DNA from: Thiomargarita sp.
GTDB lineage: Bacteria > Pseudomonadota > Gammaproteobacteria > Beggiatoales > Beggiatoaceae
DNA length: 5,524 nt
Direction: 5' to 3'
NCBI GenBank assembly: GCA_030635005.1
Contig: DAOVZS010000142.1
Location: 1 to 5,524, forward strand
The notes beneath the pieces were generated by a model, which was not told where the DNA came from, ran no database searches, and saw only the letters and a list, made by a program, of their open reading frames with translations. Below, piece after piece: positions 1 through 5,524 of the stretch; within the stretch, counting starts at the first letter, position 1; each line of letters begins with the position of its first letter. The translations under genes and the position numbers were made by a program.

Positions 1-1488
1 ATGAAGAACAATGCAATTAATAAGTTATCCTCTTATGTCGAAGCACTGAGACCCATCATTTATATCCCCACGTTTGATTTCAACGCTTTTGATGAACTCT
101 TAAAACACATTAATGGTGATATCAAGATTTATGAATTTAATGAAGGGTTAGGATATGTCAATTTTGACACAAAACAGTCAGAAACCGCCTATTCTATTGA
201 AGAGTTTCTATCTCTTTTTATTACTTCTGAAAAACAATCCGCTTTTTTGGTGCTCAAAGATATTCATCATCATTTAGATAATCCAAAAGTGTTGTCACTT
301 TTGAAATCTATCGCTTTAAAAAATATCTACAGTGATGACTTTTATATTACGATATTCATCGTCTCTACCAAGTTAATCATCCCTATTGAACTTGAAAAAC
401 TGATTACAGTATATGATACACCGCTTCCCACCCAATTAGAGATTATTAATATCATCACCGCATTTGCACAAGATATTGATATACATATTGATGAAAATTT
501 GATTGATGACTTATCTTTATCTTTAAAAGGATTTAGTGCATTTGAAATTACCCAAATTTTAAATCTAGCCTATCAAAATAGTGGCACTATTGATCATAAA
601 GATACGCAACTGATTTTAGAAGAAAAAGAACAGATTATTAAAAAATCTGGCATGTTGGAAATCTTAAACTACACCGAAACCATTAATGATATTGGTGGTT
701 TAGAAAATCTTAAAAAGTGGTTATCCAATAAATCTCAAATATTTAACAGACTTGAAGAAGCCATACAATATGGGGTAGAAACACCCAAAGGCATTATGAT
801 TGTGGGCATGCCTGGATGTGGCAAAAGTCTTACCGCAAAAGCGACCGCTAATTTGTTTAGTGTGCCCTTATTACGCCTAGATGTGGGTAAATTGCTTGGG
901 AAATATATGGGAGAAAGTGAAAATAACATGAGACGTGCGATTAACATTGCAGAAGCGATTAGTCCATGTGTATTATGGATAGATGAAATTGAAAAAGCCT
1001 TTTCAGGTATCGGAGAGACGGGGGGACATGAAGTTACTACAAGACTTTTTGGCTATTTTCTCACTTGGATGCAAGAAAAAAGTAGCTCTGTTTTTGTGGT
1101 AGCCACGTCCAATGACATTTCAAAATTACCTGCTGAATTTTTAAGAAAAGGACGTTTTGACGAGATTTTCTTTGTAGACTTTCCAAATGATGAGGAACGA
1201 CGGGGGATTCTAGAACTACACCTGAAAAAAAGAGGAAAATGGCATAAAGACATTGATACTATTACCTTATTAAAAGAAACCCAAGGATATAGCGGTGCAG
1301 ATATCGAAGCTGTCATAAAAGACACCATTGAAAAAGCCTTTATCAATAACGCCAAAACGATTACAACAAAAGACATCTCTTTTGAAATTAAAGAAACGAA
1401 ACCCATCTCCATTTCTTTAAAAGACAAGATTGATACTTTGAGTAAAGCCTTAGAAAAAATTGATGTGAAAAATGCGAGTAAGACTTAA
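1..1488 (+). CDS. Ycf46-like AAA+ ATPase
   Basis: This 495-residue protein is a cytoplasmic AAA+ ATPase with one ATPase module. Residues 1-215 form a divergent N-terminal domain opening with the aromatic/hydrophobic stretch RPIIYIPTFDF, as in Ycf46 proteins. The core begins near DIGGLENLKKWL (about 230-241). Walker A is GMPGCGKS (269-276), Walker B is VLWIDE (324-329), the sensor 1 asparagine is N371 and likely arginine fingers are R382 and R385 in FLRKGRFDE. The sensor 2 helix region is GYSGADIE (429-436). The C-terminal tail is lysine-rich and helical. The cysteine in Walker A, the string CVLWIDEIEKAFSG and FLTWMQEK are hallmarks of the Ycf46 group rather than FtsH or classic Cdc48. Ycf46 is named from algal plastid genomes and has been linked to carbon-uptake regulation in cyanobacteria; its client here is unknown. 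The ATG is the first base of the window, so no ribosome binding site can be checked and a start further upstream is possible. A hairpin terminator follows, so it is probably not cotranscribed with the next genes. Confidence 0.88.
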   Translation: MKNNAINKLSSYVEALRPIIYIPTFDFNAFDELLKHINGDIKIYEFNEGLGYVNFDTKQSETAYSIEEFLSLFITSEKQSAFLVLKDIHHHLDNPKVLSLLKSIALKNIYSDDFYITIFIVSTKLIIPIELEKLITVYDTPLPTQLEIINIITAFAQDIDIHIDENLIDDLSLSLKGFSAFEITQILNLAYQNSGTIDHKDTQLILEEKEQIIKKSGMLEILNYTETINDIGGLENLKKWLSNKSQIFNRLEEAIQYGVETPKGIMIVGMPGCGKSLTAKATANLFSVPLLRLDVGKLLGKYMGESENNMRRAINIAEAISPCVLWIDEIEKAFSGIGETGGHEVTTRLFGYFLTWMQEKSSSVFVVATSNDISKLPAEFLRKGRFDEIFFVDFPNDEERRGILELHLKKRGKWHKDIDTITLLKETQGYSGADIEAVIKDTIEKAFINNAKTITTKDISFEIKETKPISISLKDKIDTLSKALEKIDVKNASKT

Positions 1489-1498
1489 AAGATTTAAT

Positions 1499-1539
1499 GT
1501 CACCGTCTATACCTAAATGGGATGGTGACTACACTTTTT
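1499..1539 (+). terminator. Rho-independent terminator after the AAA+ gene
   Basis: GTCACCGTCT (1499-1508) can pair with GGGATGGTGAC (arm 1520-1529), giving a ten-pair stem with two G-T wobbles and an 11-base loop. Six bases later there is a run of five T (1535-1539). The hairpin lies 11 bases after the stop codon of the ATPase gene, where a terminator is expected. The T-run is short and offset, so termination may be only partial. Confidence 0.6.
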
Positions 1540-1566
1540 GTTATCTTATATGATATTTAATATTAA
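1538..1566 (+). promoter_or_regulatory. possible sigma-70 promoter for the hicAB locus
   Basis: TTGTTA (1538-1543) and TATTAA (1561-1566) are separated by exactly 17 bases and each matches four of six consensus positions. They sit just past the terminator and before the hicA remnant. The overlapping TATGAT (1549-1554) is an alternative -10 but has no good -35 partner. The stretch is so AT-rich that such matches arise by chance, so this is weak support for separate transcription of hicB. Confidence 0.25.
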
Positions 1567-1754
1567 TAAAGATATGAAAAAAATAGGAATTTGAAGAACG
1601 TATCAAAGGAAGTCATCACATTTTTATAAAATATGGGATCGAGGAAATTATCAACTTACAAGCAAAAAATTCAAAATCTAAAGCTTACCAAGTTAAACAA
1701 GTGCGTGATCTGATCATTAAATACAATTTAATGGAGATAAAAGATGAAAAATAA
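1550..1754 (+). pseudogene. hicA: hicA toxin remnant, truncated and frameshifted
   Basis: The frame 1587-1754 encodes about 55 residues (start EFEERIKGSHHIF, end IIKYNLMEIKDEK). This matches the C-terminal two thirds of HicA (YcfA-like) mRNA-cleaving toxins of the subgroup with a GSHHIF motif, an EIINLQ strand and a YQVKQVR helix. The conserved histidine motif is present. The frame is closed upstream by TAG at 1584-1586 and has no suitable start before it. A second frame, from ATG 1550 or ATG 1574, ends in KKIGI and stops at TGA 1592-1594. Removing one A at 1588/1589 joins the two as KKIGFEERIKGSHH, the expected family sequence, so a single-base insertion is the likely lesion. About 25-30 N-terminal residues of a normal HicA also seem absent, because the terminator lies immediately upstream. 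The 3' end overlaps hicB by 11 bases, the usual tight hicA-hicB coupling. The toxin is very probably inactive. Confidence 0.72.
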
Positions 1755-1995
1755 ATATGAAATCATTATTTATTGGAGTCAAGAAGATGAAACATTCATT
1801 GCTGAAGTCCCTGAATTATCGGGTTGTATGGCAGATGGCGATACTTATATTGAAGCATTAAAAAATGTCGAGATAATTATTCAGGAATGGATAGAAATTG
1901 CACTCACAATGGGTAGAACTATTCCCAAACCAAAAGGTAAATTAAAGAGAAATCACGCAAATACCTTATCAGATACGACGATATATGCGACTTAA
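1744..1995 (+). CDS. hicB: HicB-family antitoxin
   Basis: The product is 83 residues, a normal length for short HicB antitoxins, which bind and neutralise the HicA ribonuclease and often repress their own operon. The N-terminal half is the HicB partial RNase H fold: strand YEIIIYWSQED, then FIAEVPELSGCMADGDTY (about 18-35), helix IEALKNVEIIIQEWIEIAL and the family-typical PKPKGKL near residues 61-67. The last 16 or so residues form a polar tail beyond the usual end of short HicB proteins. No clear helix-turn-helix or ribbon-helix-helix domain is visible, so DNA binding is uncertain. The ATG lies inside the 3' end of the hicA remnant, preceded by a purine-rich GGAGAT (1734-1739), giving a plausible start. 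The reading frame is intact although its partner toxin is broken, so it may be an orphan antitoxin. It could still counter a related HicA encoded elsewhere; that is inference. Confidence 0.85.
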   Translation: MKNKYEIIIYWSQEDETFIAEVPELSGCMADGDTYIEALKNVEIIIQEWIEIALTMGRTIPKPKGKLKRNHANTLSDTTIYAT

Positions 1996-2020
1996 GTATT
2001 AAAAAAATCGCTAAAACAAT

Positions 2021-2041
2021 TATCCCATTCTCCATATCCCA
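2021..2041 (+). repeat. short direct repeat TATCCCA upstream of sdhA
   Basis: TATCCCA occurs at 2021-2027 and again at 2035-2041, 14 bases apart start to start, in the 94-base gap between hicB and sdhA. The gap otherwise holds AT-rich sequence with no clear terminator and no convincing -35/-10 pair. The pair could be part of a regulator site, but two seven-base copies in such sequence are weak evidence. Confidence 0.25.
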
Positions 2042-2076
2042 CATATTTTTCAAACAAAAAAAACACTTCTCAAAAC

Positions 2077-2082
2077 AGGAGA
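2077..2082 (+). promoter_or_regulatory. sdhA ribosome binding site
   Basis: AGGAGA ends seven bases before the ATG at 2090. It is a strong Shine-Dalgarno match at ideal spacing and fixes the sdhA start, in agreement with the protein beginning just before its FAD-binding glycine motif. Confidence 0.75.
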
Positions 2083-2089
2083 TTAGCCT

Positions 2090-3781
2090 ATGCTAACTTA
2101 TGATGTCCTTATTGTTGGTTCTGGGGGAGCTGGTTTATATGCTGCCTTAAAATCTCGGATAGAAGAAGATTTACAAGTTGCTGTTTTAACTAAAGTATAT
2201 CCTACACGTTCTCATACCAGTGCTGCGCAGGGTGGCGTAAATGCAGCTTTGGCAAATAAAGATTCAACAGATACCTGGGAACAGCATTGGTTTGATACCG
2301 TAAAAGGCTCAGACTATTTGGCGGATCAAGATGCTGCTGAATTGATGTGTCGTGAAGCGCCTGAAGTCATACGAGAAATGGAGCAGTGGGGATGTCCTTT
2401 TGATCGTACCAGTGAAGGCAAAATTGCACAACGCCCTTTTGGGGGAGCATCTAAGCCTCGTGCATGTTATGCTGCTGATAAAATTGGACATGTGATGTTA
2501 CATACTCTGTATGAACAGGGATTGCGTCATGGCGTGAATTATTTTAACGAGTGGGTGACACTCTCTTTATTGCATAATGGTCAACGGTGTTTGGGCGTGA
2601 ATGCTTTAGATACACGCACGGGTAAACTACATACGATTCACGCAAAAGCGGTGATTTTAGCCACTGGTGGCTATGGACGTGTTTATTGGAATCGGACTTC
2701 TAATGCGTATGGTAATACGGGAGATGGGGCTGCACTCGCCTATCGCGCAGGATTACCGCTTAAAGATATGGAATTTGTTCAATTTCATCCGACAGGATTA
2801 CGCCGAACGGGTATTTTAATGAGTGAGGGGGCACGTGGAGAAGGCGCGTATTTACTCAACGCTTTAGGGGAACGCTTTATGAGTCGTTATGCCCCTGAGA
2901 AGATGGAATTGGGACCCCGTGATTTAATTTCTCGGGCTATTGAAACAGAAGTGCGTGAGGGTAGAGGCGGTCCAGATGGAGAAGTTTTTCTGGATTTAAC
3001 ACATTTAAGTAGAGAACGTATTTTACAACGTTTACCTCAAATTCGTCAACTCTGTATTGATTTTGAAGGTATTGATCCCATTGAAGAACCCATCCCTATA
3101 AAACCCACCGCACATTATTCTATGGGGGGAATTCATACTGATATGAATGGGGTTAGTCCTATAGAAGGTATTTATGCCGCGGGGGAAGCGGGTTGTGTCT
3201 CTGTACATGGGGCTAATCGACTTGGGGGAAATTCTCTATTAGATATCTTGGTATTTGGACGACGTGCAGGTAACCATGCTTTAGAATATGCACGTACGCA
3301 TGATTTCCAACCCATGATCATCAATCCATTAGAAATCGCTGAAAAACGTATTCAAAATCTTATGGTGGGAGAAAGTCAAGAAACTACTGCAGGTATTCGC
3401 AGAGATATGGGCAATTTAATGTCCGAAAAAGCAGGTATTTATCGGGTAGGTAACGATTTAAAAGAAGCCGTTGCTCAGTTAGCGGTTTTGAAAGAACGTT
3501 ATAAGCGTTTGAAAGTACAGGATAAGAGTAAAATATTTAATACAGAACTGGTAGCTGCCTTAGAACTTGAAAATCTGTTAGATTTAGCAGAAATCATTAG
3601 CCAAGGGGCTTTAGAACGTACAGAATCGAGAGGTGCACATTATCGCGAAGATTTCCCAGAACGTGATGATAAAAATTGGTTAAAACACACAATGGCGACA
3701 AAAGGCACTGATGGTCGTCCAGAAATCACATTTGAACCCGTCACCATTTCTCGCTTTCAACCTGAAAAACGGACGTATTAA
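2090..3781 (+). CDS. sdhA: succinate dehydrogenase flavoprotein subunit SdhA
   Basis: This 563-residue subunit oxidises succinate to fumarate (or the reverse) and passes electrons through FAD to SdhB. The N-terminal dinucleotide motif is VLIVGSGGAGLYAA (6-19). His42 in TRSHTSAAQGG is the residue expected to carry covalent FAD. Catalytic residues align with those of known complex II enzymes: His233 in QFHPTG, Arg277 in GPRD, His342 in HYSMGG and Arg377 in ANRLGGNS. The C-terminal ESRGAHYREDFPERDD stretch is also canonical. The length is slightly below that of the E. coli enzyme (588), mainly from a shorter loop between His342 and Arg377. There is no twin-arginine leader, so the protein should stay in the cytoplasm. 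Direction cannot be told from sequence: fumarate reductase is possible, but the features fit succinate dehydrogenase at least as well. It leads an operon with sdhB (10-base gap) and a CCG-domain subunit; no sdhC or sdhD precedes it. Confidence 0.96.
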   Translation: MLTYDVLIVGSGGAGLYAALKSRIEEDLQVAVLTKVYPTRSHTSAAQGGVNAALANKDSTDTWEQHWFDTVKGSDYLADQDAAELMCREAPEVIREMEQWGCPFDRTSEGKIAQRPFGGASKPRACYAADKIGHVMLHTLYEQGLRHGVNYFNEWVTLSLLHNGQRCLGVNALDTRTGKLHTIHAKAVILATGGYGRVYWNRTSNAYGNTGDGAALAYRAGLPLKDMEFVQFHPTGLRRTGILMSEGARGEGAYLLNALGERFMSRYAPEKMELGPRDLISRAIETEVREGRGGPDGEVFLDLTHLSRERILQRLPQIRQLCIDFEGIDPIEEPIPIKPTAHYSMGGIHTDMNGVSPIEGIYAAGEAGCVSVHGANRLGGNSLLDILVFGRRAGNHALEYARTHDFQPMIINPLEIAEKRIQNLMVGESQETTAGIRRDMGNLMSEKAGIYRVGNDLKEAVAQLAVLKERYKRLKVQDKSKIFNTELVAALELENLLDLAEIISQGALERTESRGAHYREDFPERDDKNWLKHTMATKGTDGRPEITFEPVTISRFQPEKRTY

Positions 3782-3784
3782 GGA
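3779..3784 (+). promoter_or_regulatory. sdhB ribosome binding site overlapping the sdhA stop
   Basis: TAAGGA contains the sdhA stop codon (TAA, 3779-3781) and a Shine-Dalgarno sequence, seven bases before ATG 3792. It decides the sdhB start against the in-frame ATG at 3711, which lies deep inside sdhA and has no ribosome binding site, and it points to translational coupling. Confidence 0.7.
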
Positions 3785-3791
3785 ATTTCTT

Positions 3792-4799
3792 ATGAGTGAA
3801 AAAATCACCCCTACTCGAGAAAAAATACTGGCTAATATCCGTATTCAACGTTTTACACCCGACAAAGATCGTACGCCTTATTTTGATAATTTCAAAGTAG
3901 AAGTCGAAACAGGTATGACTGTCTTAGAAGCCTTACGTTATATCAAAAATAATCAAGACAGTTCGCTCACCTTTCGATCCTTTTGTCGTTCTGCGATTTG
4001 TGGATCTTGTGCAGTACGGGTAAATGCTGATCCTTTGTTAGCGTGTAGTACCCAATTATTACCGATTATCAAAGATTTTGGAAAATCCTCTGTCACCATT
4101 ACGCCAATGGCTAATTTGCCTATTCTCAGAGATTTAGTAGTGGATATTGACCCTGTGATTGAAAAATTGGCAAAAATGCACCCTTATCTCATGAAAAATA
4201 AGGCACGTATTCCAGAGACATTAGCACAAGAATCCTTGATGTCTCAACAAGAACTCAATCAATTTGGACAATTGACAGACTGTATTTTATGTGCTGCCTG
4301 TTTTTCAATCTGTTCTGCTGTAAAAGTGGATAAGACATATGCAGGTCCTTTAAGCTTTGCCAAAGCTTATCGTTTTTCTGTGGATCCCCGTGATAGTTTC
4401 CGAGGTATGCGTATTCAAGCATCCATGGATCAAGGGTTATGGTCTTGTGTACAATGTCGAAAATGTATAAAAGTCTGCCCTAAAGATATACGTCCTGCAG
4501 ATTCTATACGTGATATGCGTCGCATTGCCATAGATGATGGGATTCATGATACCCCCGGTTCTCGACGTGCTAAAGCATATACCGATGATGTTGAAAAATT
4601 TGGACAAGTCAATAAACCGATGCTTCCTGTCATTGTGAATGGCACGCAAGGCTGGACAGCCATTGAAGCAGCCGAAGTCGGATTAAAGAAACATGGTTTA
4701 GAACCCACACGTGAAGTCTGCAAACTTCCCGGTCAATCAGGTGCTGCCACAATCTATAAGAAAGTTCGTGAAATCGAAAAACAGGAAAAAAATGTATGA
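3792..4799 (+). CDS. sdhB: succinate dehydrogenase iron-sulfur subunit SdhB, type E
   Basis: This 335-residue protein relays electrons from the SdhA flavin towards the quinone-side subunit. The N-terminal plant-ferredoxin domain binds [2Fe-2S] through Cys65, Cys70, Cys73 and Cys85, with the same spacing as E. coli SdhB. The C-terminal domain carries two cysteine groups: C164-x2-C167-x2-C170-x3-C174 and C219-x2-C222-x2-C225-x3-C229-P. In classical SdhB the second group lacks the Cys222 equivalent and the third cluster is [3Fe-4S]. With four cysteines in each group, this protein should hold two [4Fe-4S] clusters, as reported for archaeal type E enzymes. The usual proline after the first group is serine. 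The protein is about 100 residues longer than E. coli SdhB, with a C-terminal extension of about 90 residues that is typical of the type E branch. Its TGA overlaps the next start codon (ATGA), so the two are cotranslated. Confidence 0.94.
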   Translation: MSEKITPTREKILANIRIQRFTPDKDRTPYFDNFKVEVETGMTVLEALRYIKNNQDSSLTFRSFCRSAICGSCAVRVNADPLLACSTQLLPIIKDFGKSSVTITPMANLPILRDLVVDIDPVIEKLAKMHPYLMKNKARIPETLAQESLMSQQELNQFGQLTDCILCAACFSICSAVKVDKTYAGPLSFAKAYRFSVDPRDSFRGMRIQASMDQGLWSCVQCRKCIKVCPKDIRPADSIRDMRRIAIDDGIHDTPGSRRAKAYTDDVEKFGQVNKPMLPVIVNGTQGWTAIEAAEVGLKKHGLEPTREVCKLPGQSGAATIYKKVREIEKQEKNV

Positions 4800-5524
4800 T
4801 AGATTTAAATGATGGCAAGATGCATTATGCCTTTTATTCAGGGTGCTGTTTTCAAGGGGCAGATGCTCGATTTTTTGAAATTTTAGATGATGTGTTTGAT
4901 AAAGTAGATGTAAAACTGCATATTATTGCAGAAGCAGTGTGTTGTGGGGCAGGTGTGATTGAAGAACGTTCTGAACTAACTTCTCTGTCTATCAATGCGC
5001 GCAATATGGCAGCAGCTGAAAAAATGGGATTACCGTTTTATACACCGTGTTCCACATGTTTCAATGTGATATCTAACGTACAAAAGCGTTTAAAAGAAGA
5101 TACCAAATTGTTTGATCAAGTCAATGAAATATTGGCAGTTGATAATATTGAATATAAGGGTGAATGTAAAATCACCCATACTTTATGGATGTTGGCACAA
5201 GATGTTGGACTCGAAAAACTAGCCCAAAGAGTCACGAATCCGTTAAATGGTTTACGGGTTGCCTCCTATTATGGCTGTCATACGCGTAATCCCGCAGATA
5301 TTCAAAATTATGAATCCTCAGATAATCCGACCTCTTTAGAAGATATCTTGACAGTGTTGGGCGTAGAAATCGTTGATTATGACACACGTGATGAATGTTG
5401 TGGTTATCATCTCACATGGCCTAATAACGAACTTTCTATGAAAATGACGGGCTCAGTGCTTCAAGGTGCACAAAAACAAGATGTTGATTTAATGGTGACT
5501 TCCTGTCCTTTGTGTTTCAAAAAT
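4796..5524 (+). CDS. CCG-domain HdrB-like subunit (SdhE of type E complex II), 3' end missing
   Basis: The open frame runs 243 codons to the window edge without a stop. Full relatives are around 280-300 residues, so roughly the last 40-60 are missing. It has two complete cysteine-rich CCG domains as in heterodisulfide reductase subunit B: C17/C18, C49-C50-G51 and C85-x2-C88 in the first; C161, C201-C202-G203 and C237-P-L-C240 in the second. Such domains bind zinc or a non-cubane iron-sulfur cluster in HdrB, and in type E succinate dehydrogenases this subunit (SdhE) replaces the haem-containing membrane anchor and is thought to pass electrons to quinone. No transmembrane helix is visible; membrane contact would be through amphipathic surfaces, which is inference. 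ATG 4796 overlaps the sdhB TGA by four bases, and AGGA at 4783-4786 gives a good ribosome binding site nine bases upstream. The gene symbol is left blank because sdhE also names an unrelated flavinylation factor. Confidence 0.9.
   Translation, partial: MIDLNDGKMHYAFYSGCCFQGADARFFEILDDVFDKVDVKLHIIAEAVCCGAGVIEERSELTSLSINARNMAAAEKMGLPFYTPCSTCFNVISNVQKRLKEDTKLFDQVNEILAVDNIEYKGECKITHTLWMLAQDVGLEKLAQRVTNPLNGLRVASYYGCHTRNPADIQNYESSDNPTSLEDILTVLGVEIVDYDTRDECCGYHLTWPNNELSMKMTGSVLQGAQKQDVDLMVTSCPLCFKN

Noticed and set aside
735..947. Minus-strand open frame of 70 codons
   Set aside because: It lies opposite the Walker A region of the ATPase gene, shows no recognisable motif, and is a shadow of the coding strand.
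1053..1427. Minus-strand open frame of 124 codons
   Set aside because: It is entirely antisense to the sensor 1 and sensor 2 region of the ATPase, of low-complexity composition and without family features.
1577..1583. A7 run in the hicA remnant as a programmed slippage site
   Set aside because: A +1 slip here would run straight into the TAG at 1584-1586, so it cannot restore the toxin frame.
2309..2491. Minus-strand open frame inside sdhA
   Set aside because: It is short and antisense to strongly conserved SdhA sequence, with no motif.
3711..3791. In-frame upstream extension of sdhB starting at ATG 3711
   Set aside because: It overlaps the last 70 bases of sdhA, has no ribosome binding site, and the extra residues are not SdhB-like; ATG 3792 has AAGGA at seven bases.
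4437..4818. Two overlapping minus-strand open frames opposite sdhB and the CCG gene start
   Set aside because: They overlap each other and lie antisense to conserved cysteine motifs of sdhB; no promoter or family signature.
4796..5524. Third operon gene as a glycolate oxidase or lactate-utilisation Fe-S protein (GlcF/LutA type)
   Set aside because: Those also have CCG domains, but the YYGCHTRNP and NPTSLEDIL signature is HdrB/SdhE-like and the gene overlaps sdhB; retained only as a minor alternative.

Overview
The window comes from an AT-rich bacterial chromosome. It has densely packed plus-strand genes, Shine-Dalgarno starts and ATGA-type gene overlaps. The Ycf46-like ATPase, a HicAB module and an anchorless succinate dehydrogenase would fit an AT-rich sulfur-oxidising gammaproteobacterium of the Beggiatoa/Thiotrichales type. 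A campylobacterotal or other origin cannot be excluded from sequence alone. No RNA gene, CRISPR array or insertion sequence was seen, and nothing convincing lies on the minus strand.

Layout. Positions 1-1488 encode a Ycf46-type AAA+ ATPase, closed by a hairpin terminator at 1499-1539. Positions 1550-1995 hold a HicAB toxin-antitoxin locus. Its toxin gene hicA is truncated and frameshifted, but the hicB antitoxin reading frame is intact. After a 94-base gap, a tight operon runs to the end of the window: sdhA (2090-3781), sdhB (3792-4799), and a CCG-domain (HdrB-like) subunit (4796 to the window edge, incomplete).

How the genes work together. SdhA carries the FAD and the dicarboxylate site, and SdhB carries three iron-sulfur clusters. 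The gene in the usual place of a membrane anchor encodes a soluble cysteine-rich protein with two complete CCG motifs, not the haem-binding SdhC/SdhD pair. This is the arrangement of the non-classical type E succinate:quinone oxidoreductases (SdhABE), known from Sulfolobus/Acidianus, cyanobacteria and Campylobacterota. SdhB supports this: it has an extra cysteine (Cys222) that converts the classical [3Fe-4S] site into a four-cysteine motif. SdhA has no Tat leader, so the complex should face the cytoplasm, unlike the periplasmic methylmenaquinol:fumarate reductase.

The most unusual points are the type E complex II operon with its altered third cluster, and the decayed hicA beside a preserved hicB. 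Neither is a wholly new system, and I do not see evidence of one.
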